Assembly (NCBI GenBank): GCA_016287555.1
Contig: JAEFAK010000111.1
Coordinates: forward strand, 1-6,143
DNA: 6,143 nucleotides
Direction: 5' to 3'
Origin: Oscillospiraceae bacterium
Lineage (GTDB): Bacteria; Bacillota; Clostridia; Oscillospirales; Oscillospiraceae
Positions 1 through 5,402 of this stretch are shown piece after piece. The translations under genes and the position numbers were made by a program. The notes below the pieces were generated by a model. The model was given only the letters and a program-made list of their open reading frames with translations. It was not told where the DNA came from and ran no database searches. Positions within the stretch are counted from its first letter, which is position 1. Every line of letters starts with the position of its first letter.

Positions 1-811
1 GCGGCCGGATGACGGCAATGAACTCCAGGCGGCCTCGGTAGCCGTAGATATTGCGGCTGAGATCGAGGATATAGCTCTCGACGGAGACGACCCCGTCTCC
101 GCTGACGGTCGGCCGGACGCCGATGTTCGTCACGGCCTTGTAGACCTTCGGATCCTCCTCGATGTGAACGCGCGTGGCGTAGACCCCGCGGCGCGGGATA
201 AGAACTCCCTCGGGATAGCGCATGTTTATCGTCGGCGTGCCCATCTTGCTGCCGAGACGGTACCCGTAGAGCACGTCCCCGGTGAGCTCGGCGGGGTGGC
301 CGAGGAAGCGAGTGGCCTTCTCCGTCTCGCCGTCGAGCAGGAGCTGCCGGATATAGGTCGAGCTTACGACGACGCCGTCGATGGCGATCTGCGGCATGAC
401 GTCGCAGGTCAGTCCCCGCTCGGCGCACCAGTCCCGGAGCAGCGTCGCCGTCCCTTTGCCGCCGCGGCCGAAGCAGAAATCCTCGCCCACGACGTAGCCG
501 GCGGCGTCGAAATTCTCCGTGAGCCAGGAGACGAACTCCTCCCACGGCATGTTCATCATGTTTTTATCAAAGCGCAGGGAGATCATCTCGTCGATGCCGA
601 AAAGGCGGCGCAGCTCGTGCGCCCGCTCGGACGGAGAGGTTATGAGCGGGACCTTGACGCCGGTCACGAGCTCGTCGGGATGCGTATCGAACGTCATCAC
701 GGCGGGCGACGCGCCGAGCTCGGCGGCGCGCTCCTTCGCTCTCTCCATGAGGGTCGCGTGCCCGCGGTGCAGGCCGTCGAAAAAACCCAGCGCTATTATC
801 CTCTTGACCAT
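1..811 (-). CDS. ribF: Bifunctional riboflavin kinase / FAD synthetase RibF (3' end cut by window edge)
   Basis: RibF phosphorylates riboflavin to FMN and adenylylates FMN to FAD in the cytoplasm. About 270 residues are visible. The N-terminal nucleotidyltransferase domain shows GFFDGLHRGH at residues 9-18 (the HxGH adenylylation motif) and STYIR near 151-155. The C-terminal flavokinase domain starts near 180 with the GTPTINM motif at 191-197 (usual form PTANI) and the NIGVRPT segment. A VES motif follows, with the likely catalytic Glu at about 245. The frame runs off the window shortly after the YGYRGRLEF segment, so the last 30-40 residues of a usual ~310 are missing. The ATG lies 1 nt after the truB stop, with GAGG in the truB end 9 nt upstream. 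An in-frame TAA at 836-838 excludes a longer form, so the N-terminus is shorter than in many homologues. It is last in the visible operon. Identity is secure from motifs and context. Confidence 0.95.
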   Translation of the reverse strand, partial: MVKRIIALGFFDGLHRGHATLMERAKERAAELGASPAVMTFDTHPDELVTGVKVPLITSPSERAHELRRLFGIDEMISLRFDKNMMNMPWEEFVSWLTENFDAAGYVVGEDFCFGRGGKGTATLLRDWCAERGLTCDVMPQIAIDGVVVSSTYIRQLLLDGETEKATRFLGHPAELTGDVLYGYRLGSKMGTPTINMRYPEGVLIPRRGVYATRVHIEEDPKVYKAVTNIGVRPTVSGDGVVSVESYILDLSRNIYGYRGRLEFIAVIRP

Positions 812-812
812 T

Positions 813-1679
813 TTACAAGACCTCGAAAAAGCTTTTTACTGTTTTGAGCGCTTCGCCGGAAGCCTCGGCGAGCATCAGGAAGTCCCCGCCTTCGCCGTAG
901 ACGCGGACCCGGCCGCGCTCGGGGCCGGAATACGGAACGTCGGACCCGCAGCGGCATTTCTTTTCCCCCGCCGCGTCTATGTCGACGCGCGGCAGGTCGG
1001 CGAACATGCTGTCTACCGGGAGCAGGAGCGAAGCGGGATCTCCGGAGGCCATGAGAGCCTCCATCCCGACGCAGCTCTCTATGCCGTAGGCGCCGAAGCG
1101 CGTCCTGCGCAGGGCGGACATCGCCCCGCCGCAGCCGAGCTCCCGGCCTATCTCGTCGCACAGGACGCGGATATACGTTCCCTTGGAGCAGGCCACGCGG
1201 ATGACGAAATCCTCCCCGTCCCTGCCGAGCAGCTCGATCGAGCTTATCGTTATCTCGGCGGCGGGGCGCTCGACCTCTTTGCCGGCGCGGGCGTATTCAT
1301 AGAGCTTTTTGCCGGCGTATTTCTTCGCCGAGTACATGGGAGGCGTCTGCTCGCGGCGGCCTACGAAGCCCGCCAGCACGGCTCGGAGCTCGTCCTCGCC
1401 GACGGCGCACGGCTTCGTTTCGAGCACCGTGCCAGTCGTATCCATGGTATCCGTCCTCACTCCGAGGCGGAGCGAGGCGACGTATTCCTTGTCTGCGCGC
1501 TCGATGAACTCGACGGCGCGCGTCGCTCGTCCGACGAAAAGCGGAAGGACTCCCGTCGCCATGGGATCGAGCGTGCCGCCGTGGCCTATGCGCTTTTCCC
1601 CGAAAATGCGGCGAGCCTTGGCGACGGCGTCGTGGCTCGTCCAGCCCTCGGGCTTGTCGAGCAGGAGTATGCCCGTCAT
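813..1679 (-). CDS. truB: tRNA pseudouridine(55) synthase TruB
   Basis: TruB isomerises uridine 55 in the T-loop of tRNAs to pseudouridine. The product has 288 residues, normal for bacterial TruB. It opens with GILLLDKPEGWTSHD, followed by GHGGTLDPMATGVLPLF, in which Asp38 is the catalytic aspartate. Further family blocks are QTPPMYSAKK at 111-120 (with YSA), the LYEYARAGKEVER segment, and CSKGTYIRVLCDEIG at 164-178. The region after about 222 is the small C-terminal domain. The ATG at 1679 shares ATGA with the nrnA stop, implying translational coupling. A longer frame reaching 1796 exists, but it would add an Arg-rich 39-residue segment overlapping nrnA. The conserved N-terminus begins at this ATG, which has a weak GGAAG/CAGGG site just upstream. 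It is followed 1 nt later by ribF. No key residue is missing. Confidence 0.97.
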   Translation of the reverse strand: MTGILLLDKPEGWTSHDAVAKARRIFGEKRIGHGGTLDPMATGVLPLFVGRATRAVEFIERADKEYVASLRLGVRTDTMDTTGTVLETKPCAVGEDELRAVLAGFVGRREQTPPMYSAKKYAGKKLYEYARAGKEVERPAAEITISSIELLGRDGEDFVIRVACSKGTYIRVLCDEIGRELGCGGAMSALRRTRFGAYGIESCVGMEALMASGDPASLLLPVDSMFADLPRVDIDAAGEKKCRCGSDVPYSGPERGRVRVYGEGGDFLMLAEASGEALKTVKSFFEVL

Positions 1680-2635
1680 CCCTGCTTCCAGACCTTGTCG
1701 GCGGCCCTGCGCATGAGCTCGACGGCCTCTTCCATGCCGCAGTCGAGCTGGCAGCCGGCGGCCATGCCGTGTCCTCCGCCGCCGTACTGCACGCATATCG
1801 CGTCGGCGTTGGCGTACTTGACCGTCCGGACGGAGACCTTGCAGCCGCCCTCCTCAAGCTCGCGTATGGTTATGCTCGTCTCGACTCCTTCCACCTGGCC
1901 GGCAATGACGGCTATGTCCTCCATATCCTCCTCGTCGGCTCCGGCGGCTCTGATCATCTCCAGCGTCAGCGGGGCGATGACGAGCTCGTCGTCGTTGAAA
2001 AAGCGGAGAGAAGCGATTATCTCGCTCTCGATAAGGAGGCGGCTCTTGCGCTTGGTCATGAAAAAAAGCTTGGTCAGGTCGCCGTTGGGGATGCCGTAAG
2101 AGACCAGCTCAGCGCCGGCGGCGAGCGTCTCGGCGGTCGTGTTTTTATAGCGGAAGCAGCCGCTGTCTGTCGTCAGCGCTATGTAAAGCAGCGTCGCCGT
2201 CTCGACGTCGATCGTGACGCCGAGCTCCTTGCCGAGCAGCAGCACGACCTCGCCGCAGGACGCCTTATGCGGCATGACGAGCGTCTTTTCGCAGTATCCC
2301 TTATTGGACAGATGATGGTCTATGGCGATATCCGCCTTGCCGACATACTCCTCCGCGCCGAACTGGATGATCCCCTCGTCGGCGAGGTCGACTGTCACGA
2401 CGGTCGCGGGCTCATAGCCCTCCGGAGCGCAGTACGCGTCGACAAAGGGGAGATATTTCTCTATCGTCTGCGGGTTGCGGAGCGTGTACGCCGTCTTACC
2501 CATCGCGCGAAGGATGCGGCAGAGCGCGGCGGAGCTGCCGAGAGCGTCCCCGTCGGGCCTGCGGTGGGAAATGATGATGAAGCCGTCGCGGCCGCGCAGT
2601 TCGGCAGCCGCGGAGGCAAGGTCAAGCGTCTTCAT
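1676..2635 (-). CDS. nrnA: DHH-family oligoribonuclease / pAp phosphatase, NrnA type
   Basis: NrnA-type enzymes degrade short RNA oligomers (nanoRNAs, including pGpG in some species) and dephosphorylate 3'-phosphoadenosine 5'-phosphate. The product has 319 residues, the usual size. The N-terminal DHH domain shows SHRRPDGDALGS (H24, D28 and D30 as metal ligands), TVDLAD with D83, the signature DHH at 106-108, and TDSG at 156-159. The C-terminal DHHA1 domain carries the substrate-binding GGGGHGMAAG at 285-294. The ATG lies inside the 3' end of rbfA (14-nt overlap), with GGAG 6 nt upstream. The stop overlaps the truB start (ATGA). The position between rbfA and truB is the standard Firmicutes arrangement, which supports NrnA over other DHH/DHHA1 proteins. 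Which of the two activities dominates cannot be read from the sequence. Confidence 0.94.
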   Translation of the reverse strand: MKTLDLASAAAELRGRDGFIIISHRRPDGDALGSSAALCRILRAMGKTAYTLRNPQTIEKYLPFVDAYCAPEGYEPATVVTVDLADEGIIQFGAEEYVGKADIAIDHHLSNKGYCEKTLVMPHKASCGEVVLLLGKELGVTIDVETATLLYIALTTDSGCFRYKNTTAETLAAGAELVSYGIPNGDLTKLFFMTKRKSRLLIESEIIASLRFFNDDELVIAPLTLEMIRAAGADEEDMEDIAVIAGQVEGVETSITIRELEEGGCKVSVRTVKYANADAICVQYGGGGHGMAAGCQLDCGMEEAVELMRRAADKVWKQG

Positions 2636-3005
2636 TCGTCTCTCCGTCCTCTTCGGGCTTCTCCCCGGCGTCCAGCTCGCTCAGGAGTCTGGCGATGTGC
2701 GCGCCGTGGGCTATGGAGTCGTCCGTCTCGAAAAGAAGCTCGGGCGTATAGCGAAGCGTCAGCTTCTGCCCCAGCTCGTGCCTGAGCCAGGGAGCGGCGC
2801 TCTTGAGCCCGCGCTTGAGCTCCTTCAGATCCGCCTCGCCGAGCACGCTGACGAACACCTTGCACCAGCGCAGATCCCCCGTCGTATCGACGCGGGTTAT
2901 GCTCAGCATCCCCTGATTGACGCGCGGATCCTTGACGCGGGGCAGGAGCTCCGCGAGCACGGCGCGGATATCCTCGTTTATCCTGTTTATCCTATTAGTT
3001 GACAT
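2622..3005 (-). CDS. rbfA: 30S ribosome-binding factor RbfA
   Basis: RbfA is a small KH-like protein that binds immature 30S subunits and assists late 16S rRNA 5'-end maturation, notably at low temperature. The product has 127 residues, normal for the family. It shows the N-terminal helix NRINEDIRAVLAELLPRVKDPRV, with KDPRV at 25-29. Next come the strand segment LSITRV and the GDLRWCKVFVSVLG region. The C-terminal LLFETDDSIAHGAHIARLL motif is at about 90-108. The last 15 residues are an acidic, probably disordered tail. The ATG at 3005 is preferred because AGGA at 3016-3019 lies 10 nt upstream. A TTG two codons earlier has only 4 nt of spacing. The start follows the uppS stop by 16 nt, an unusual neighbour, since rbfA normally follows infB. 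Its end overlaps nrnA by 14 nt. Confidence 0.96.
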   Translation of the reverse strand: MSTNRINRINEDIRAVLAELLPRVKDPRVNQGMLSITRVDTTGDLRWCKVFVSVLGEADLKELKRGLKSAAPWLRHELGQKLTLRYTPELLFETDDSIAHGAHIARLLSELDAGEKPEEDGETNEDA

Positions 3006-3021
3006 AATCAATCAATCCTGT

Positions 3022-3759
3022 CTATTCGGCGGCGCCGAAGCGGCGCTCCCTGCCGTTAAAGAACTCGATGGCCTTATCGAGCTCGTCCGGCCCGAAATCG
3101 GGCCAGAGCGTGTCCGTGAAATACATCTCAGTATAGGCGAGCTGCCAGAGCAGGAAGTTTGAGATTCGCTTCTCCCCTCCCGTCCGGATGAGAAGCTCCG
3201 GCTCCGGGAGGCCGGACGTATAGAGGTAGTCAGAGAAGCTCTCCTCGGTCAGCTCCGGTGCAGTCCCGTTTACATAATCTTCGTTATACTGCCTCACGGC
3301 GCGCAGTATCTCCGCCCTGCCGCCGTAGTTTACGCAGACGTTTGCCGTGAAGCCCTCGACGTGCTCGGCGACGCCTCTGGCACGCTCCATGAGCGCGCGC
3401 AGGCGCGGGGAAAGCGCCGTCTCGTCGCCGTAGATGACGAGGCGCATGCCGTCGCGCTCCATCTTCTCGATGCTCTCGATGAGATACTTCTCCAGCAGCG
3501 ACATTATCCACGAGACTTCCTCGGCCGAGCGCTTCCAGTTCTCCGTCGAGAAGGCGTAGACCGTCAGCCACTTGACGCCGATGGCCTTGCAGTAATTGGC
3601 GATGGTGCGGAAGGTCTCCGCTCCGGCGGAGTGGCCTGCGCTCCGCGGAAGGCCGCGGCCTTTCGCCCAGCGGCCGTTGCCGTCCATTATTATGGCAATA
3701 TGGCGGGGCGGAGCTATGGGGCCCCGTCCCGCCTGGATGTCTTTCTTCGCCGGAGACAT
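3022..3759 (-). CDS. uppS: Undecaprenyl diphosphate synthase (cis-prenyltransferase) UppS
   Basis: UppS condenses farnesyl diphosphate with eight isopentenyl diphosphates to give C55 undecaprenyl diphosphate, the precursor of the lipid carrier for peptidoglycan and other cell-wall polymers. It acts at the inner face of the membrane. The product has 245 residues, typical of the family. Motifs in order are IIMDGNGRWAKGRG (catalytic Asp26), the SAGHSAGAE segment, TVYAFSTENWKRS, and the C-terminal LIRTGGEKRISNFLLWQ. The last contains the pyrophosphate-binding Arg and the Mg-associated Glu, and is followed by AYTEMYFTD. A start at 3759 gives a TAATG overlap with the frr stop, so translation is probably coupled. 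An AAGGAG lies 14 nt upstream inside frr. frr-uppS adjacency is standard, but the usual next gene cdsA is absent and rbfA follows directly. Confidence 0.97.
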   Translation of the reverse strand: MSPAKKDIQAGRGPIAPPRHIAIIMDGNGRWAKGRGLPRSAGHSAGAETFRTIANYCKAIGVKWLTVYAFSTENWKRSAEEVSWIMSLLEKYLIESIEKMERDGMRLVIYGDETALSPRLRALMERARGVAEHVEGFTANVCVNYGGRAEILRAVRQYNEDYVNGTAPELTEESFSDYLYTSGLPEPELLIRTGGEKRISNFLLWQLAYTEMYFTDTLWPDFGPDELDKAIEFFNGRERRFGAAE

Positions 3760-4316
3760 TATATCTCGTAGAGCTCCTTTTCCTTGGCTTCGACAAGCTT
3801 CTCTATGTTCTTGATATAGTCGTCGGTGAGCTTCTGCATATCCTTCTCGACGTTCTTCAGATCGTCCTCGGTTATCTCGGAGCGCTTCTTCTGGCCCTTG
3901 AAGGCCTCCATGGCGTCGCGGCGGATATTGCGGATGGCGACCTTGCTGTCCTCGCCGTACTTATGGACCTGCTTGGCGAGGTCCTTGCGGCGCTCCTCGG
4001 TCAGCTGCGGGAAGACGAGGCGGATGACGCGGCCGTCGTTCTGCGGATTGATGCCCAGGTCGCTGGCCTGGATGGCGCGCTCGATGTTCTTGAGCACGGA
4101 GTTGTCCCAGGGCTGGATGAGCAGCGTCCTCGGATCGGGCACGGATATGGACGCGATCTGGTTTATCGGAGTAGCCACGCCGAAATAATCGACCTCTATC
4201 TGGTTGAGGACGGCGGCGTTCGCCCTTCCGGCCCTGACGGCGTCGAACTCGGTCATCATGACGTCGATCGTCTTGTCCATTTTGTCGGTATAGGCTTTGT
4301 AATCGGAATTGTTCAT
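3759..4316 (-). CDS. frr: Ribosome recycling factor RRF
   Basis: RRF, with EF-G, splits post-termination ribosomes so the subunits can be reused. The product has 185 residues, exactly the common bacterial length, and is made of the two-domain L-shaped fold. Domain I helix 1 contains FDAVRAGRANAAVL at about 24-36. Domain II (about 31-105) contains VDYFG, SVPDPRTLLIQPWD and the NDGRVIRLVFPQLTEERR block. The long C-terminal helices contain VAIRNIRRDA with Arg132, the residue position important in characterised RRFs. The usual Asn after RRDA is Met136 here, a small departure. A strong GGGAGGA site at 4325-4331 lies 9 nt before the ATG. The gene is 25 nt downstream of pyrH, the classical pyrH-frr pairing, and its TAA overlaps the uppS ATG by one base. 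Confidence 0.98.
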   Translation of the reverse strand: MNNSDYKAYTDKMDKTIDVMMTEFDAVRAGRANAAVLNQIEVDYFGVATPINQIASISVPDPRTLLIQPWDNSVLKNIERAIQASDLGINPQNDGRVIRLVFPQLTEERRKDLAKQVHKYGEDSKVAIRNIRRDAMEAFKGQKKRSEITEDDLKNVEKDMQKLTDDYIKNIEKLVEAKEKELYEI

Positions 4317-4324
4317 ATCATCAT

Positions 4325-4331
4325 TCCTCCC
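4325..4331 (-). promoter_or_regulatory. Shine-Dalgarno site of frr
   Basis: The minus strand reads GGGAGGA, ending 8 nt before the frr ATG. It lies in the 25-nt pyrH-frr gap. It is a near-perfect match to the 16S rRNA 3' end and fixes the frr start. Confidence 0.85.
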
Positions 4332-4341
4332 TTGTTTTGTC

Positions 4342-5055
4342 TCAATAGACGGTCGTGCCGATCTTTTCGCCCTGCACGACGCGGACTATATTCGTCGGAT
4401 CCTCAAGCGCGAAGAGGATTATGGGTATCTCGTTATCCATGGAGAGCGAGGTCGCCGTCGAATCCATGACGCCGAGCCTCTTTGCGAGGACCTCGTCGTA
4501 GCTGATGGAATCGAACTTGTGAGCGCCGGGGAACTTGACCGGGTCTGCGTCGTATACCCCGTCGACGTTCTTGGCGAGCAGGATCGCGTCGGCGTGTATC
4601 TCCGCCGCGCGAAGGACCGCGGCAGTGTCCGTCGAGAAATAGGGGCTCCCCGTCCCGCAGCCGAAGATGACTATGCGGCCCTTTTCGAGGTGGGACACGG
4701 CCTTGAGCCTTATGTACGGCTCGGCTACCGGGGCCATCTCTATCGCCGTCTGCACCCGGACGGGCACGCCCATCTGCTCGAGGATGTCCGCGACGGCGAG
4801 GCAGTTGATGACCGTCGCCATCATGCCCATCTGGTCGGCGCGGGCGCGCTCCATCTTTCCGCTGCCGTCCTTGACGCCGCGCCAGATATTGCCGCCGCCG
4901 ATGACGACGCCCATCTGCACGCCGAGCTCGTTGCAGGTCTTCAGCGCCTCGCAGACGCTGCGGATGACGCCGAAATCGAGCCCTCTTTTCTGATCGCCGG
5001 CAAGCGCCTCGCCGCTGATCTTCAGAAGCACTCTCTTATATTTGAGTTCGGGCAT
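4342..5055 (-). CDS. pyrH: Uridylate kinase (UMP kinase) PyrH
   Basis: PyrH phosphorylates UMP to UDP with ATP, the committed step toward UTP and CTP. It is a hexameric cytoplasmic enzyme of the amino-acid-kinase fold. The product has 237 residues, the usual size. Motifs include [15 protein letters not shown] (phosphate-binding Lys12), [10 protein letters not shown] at 51-60, [11 protein letters not shown] at 74-84, and VQTAIEM. The [13 protein letters not shown] substrate/ATP segment is at 134-146, followed by [14 protein letters not shown] at 159-172. The frame extends upstream to a GTG at 5172, but homology starts at this ATG. GGGAGGG at 5066-5072 lies 10 nt upstream. It is the first gene of the seven-gene minus-strand operon and is divergent from infC. 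rpsB-tsf, its usual upstream partners, are not adjacent. UTP inhibition and GTP activation are common in the family but cannot be read from this sequence. Confidence 0.98.
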   Translation of the reverse strand: MPELKYKRVLLKISGEALAGDQKRGLDFGVIRSVCEALKTCNELGVQMGVVIGGGNIWRGVKDGSGKMERARADQMGMMATVINCLAVADILEQMGVPVRVQTAIEMAPVAEPYIRLKAVSHLEKGRIVIFGCGTGSPYFSTDTAAVLRAAEIHADAILLAKNVDGVYDADPVKFPGAHKFDSISYDEVLAKRLGVMDSTATSLSMDNEIPIILFALEDPTNIVRVVQGEKIGTTVY

Positions 5056-5065
5056 TGCCTCACTT

Positions 5066-5072
5066 CCCTCCC
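5066..5072 (-). promoter_or_regulatory. Shine-Dalgarno site of pyrH
   Basis: The minus strand reads GGGAGGG, ending 10 nt before the pyrH ATG. A second short GAGG sits 2 nt before the ATG and is too close to act. The site supports the start at 5055 over longer forms. Confidence 0.75.
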
Positions 5073-5086
5073 GCAGTTTTCTTATT

Positions 5087-5114
5087 TTTATACATTTTAA
5101 TACATTCGCGGCAA
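5087..5114 (-). promoter_or_regulatory. Candidate promoter of the pyrH operon
   Basis: On the minus strand, TTGCCG (5109-5114) is followed after 16 nt by TATAAA (5087-5092), a moderate match to a housekeeping sigma promoter. Transcription would begin near 5080, giving a leader of about 25 nt that contains the pyrH Shine-Dalgarno site. The surrounding sequence is much more AT-rich than the genes. The -35 box is imperfect and an overlapping alternative (TATTAA) exists. This is therefore the best candidate rather than a certain one. Confidence 0.5.
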
Positions 5115-5202
5115 ATTGAAAAGGGGTACCGCGCGTTTTTTTCATTTTTCGGCCCTTCGCGCGCCTTCGCACGGAATATGCCTCTCATAAAAAGGATTTA
5201 TA

Positions 5203-5252
5203 CAAAAAAGGGAAAAAATAAGGTTGACAAAGCCTCTTTCCTCTGCTAATAT
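5203..5252 (+). promoter_or_regulatory. Strong promoter of infC-rpmI(-rplT), with A-rich upstream element
   Basis: The consensus -35 box TTGACA (5224-5229) and the -10 box TAATAT (5247-5252) are separated by an ideal 17 nt. A TG one base before the -10 box (5244-5245) forms an extended -10. An A-rich tract at about 5203-5220 just upstream resembles an UP element that binds the RNA polymerase alpha subunit. Transcription should start around 5258-5260. All of this is read directly from the sequence, and the strength fits a ribosomal-protein operon. Confidence 0.9.
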
Positions 5253-5271
5253 CATCAAGTGACAATAAAGC

Positions 5272-5289
5272 AGGGGCTTTCCCGCCCCT
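5272..5289 (+). other. 5' leader hairpin P1
   Basis: A perfect 6-bp GC-rich stem, AGGGGC against GCCCCT, closes a 6-nt loop TTTCCC. It begins about 13 nt after the predicted transcription start. No U-tract follows, so it is not a terminator. It may stabilise the 5' end or form part of the leader fold. Confidence 0.65.
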
Positions 5290-5359
5290 CACCCGTCGTT
5301 TTTCAATGCCGCGGTCAACATCGTTTTGAGGCATCCGTCCGGATGTTTCTGTGTGTGTT

Positions 5360-5383
5360 GCGCGGCAGGTCCGCGCTTTTTTT
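5360..5383 (+). terminator. Intrinsic terminator in the infC leader (attenuator)
   Basis: GCGCGG (5360-5365), loop CAGGT and CCGCGC (5371-5376) form a perfect 6-bp GC stem. Seven T residues follow immediately (5377-5383). It ends only 4 nt before the infC Shine-Dalgarno site. No gene ends upstream on this strand, so its job must be premature termination of the infC message. Its 5' arm can instead pair with 5307-5313. Confidence 0.85.
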
Positions 5384-5387
5384 ATTT

Positions 5388-5395
5388 GGGAGGTG
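5388..5395 (+). promoter_or_regulatory. Shine-Dalgarno site of infC, deciding a non-AUG start
   Basis: GGGAGGTG is an almost complete match to the 16S rRNA 3' end. Counting from the end of GGAGG (5393), the spacing is 3 nt to ATT (5397), 9 nt to ATC (5403) and 18 nt to the first ATG (5412). Only ATC has ideal spacing, and the ATG is too far away. No second Shine-Dalgarno sequence precedes the ATG. Confidence 0.85.
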
Positions 5396-5402
5396 CATTC
5401 GT

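Larger units (their letters stand above)
5259..5396 (+). promoter_or_regulatory. infC 5' leader, probable L20-type transcription attenuator
   Basis: This is the untranslated leader between the predicted transcription start and infC. It contains several pairings. Hairpin P1 is AGGGGC (5272-5277) with GCCCCT (5284-5289). A local helix pairs ATGCC (5306-5310) and TCAA (5315-5318) with TTGAGGCAT (5326-5334). A small hairpin is CATCC (5332-5336) with GGATG (5341-5345). A terminator lies at 5360-5383. TGCCGCG (5307-5313) is perfectly complementary over 7 nt to CGCGGCA (5361-5367), which overlaps the terminator's 5' arm, so the two structures exclude each other. In Bacillus subtilis, ribosomal protein L20 controls infC-rpmI-rplT by attenuation in the infC leader through a long-range RNA helix that mimics its rRNA site. 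Assigning this leader to that class is inference from operon and layout. I did not fold it computationally. Confidence 0.7.

Noticed and set aside
796..1161. Minus-strand Arg-rich frame across the truB/ribF junction
   Set aside because: It is an alternative frame of truB with an Arg-rich composition and overlaps both real genes.
1680..1796. TruB N-terminal extension of 39 residues
   Set aside because: It is Arg/Gly-rich, is the out-of-frame reading of the nrnA end, and precedes the canonical TruB start.
519..2099. Long open frame on the plus strand (526 codons), antisense to ribF, truB and nrnA
   Set aside because: It is antisense to three well-supported genes and its product has no recognisable motif. 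High GC makes long antisense frames common. No Shine-Dalgarno support or family resemblance was seen.
1769..2785. Plus-strand open frame opposite nrnA and rbfA
   Set aside because: It is the complement of the DHH/DHHA1 gene and has a low-complexity Ala/Arg/Leu composition typical of shadow frames.
3006..3011. TTG start for rbfA two codons before the ATG
   Set aside because: It is only 4 nt from the AGGA site; the ATG has better spacing and is the stronger codon.
4309..5100. Plus-strand open frame opposite pyrH
   Set aside because: It is antisense to an intact, fully motif-supported UMP kinase, and its composition is dominated by His/Asp/Ala/Arg as expected of a mirrored frame.
5107..5143. 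Possible plus-strand terminator, CGCGG paired with CCGCG before a T-tract
   Set aside because: The stem is only 5 bp with a 17-nt loop, no plus-strand gene ends upstream, and the site coincides with the candidate pyrH promoter. The T-tract is more simply part of the AT-rich spacer.
5056..5172. PyrH N-terminal extension from GTG at 5172
   Set aside because: The 39 extra residues do not resemble UMP kinases, and the extension would span the candidate promoter and the Shine-Dalgarno site at 5066-5072.
5259..5402. infC extended upstream to a GTG at 5259
   Set aside because: It would start at the predicted transcription start, has no ribosome binding site, and would translate through the leader hairpins and terminator. 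No IF3 homology precedes residue ~1 of the chosen form.
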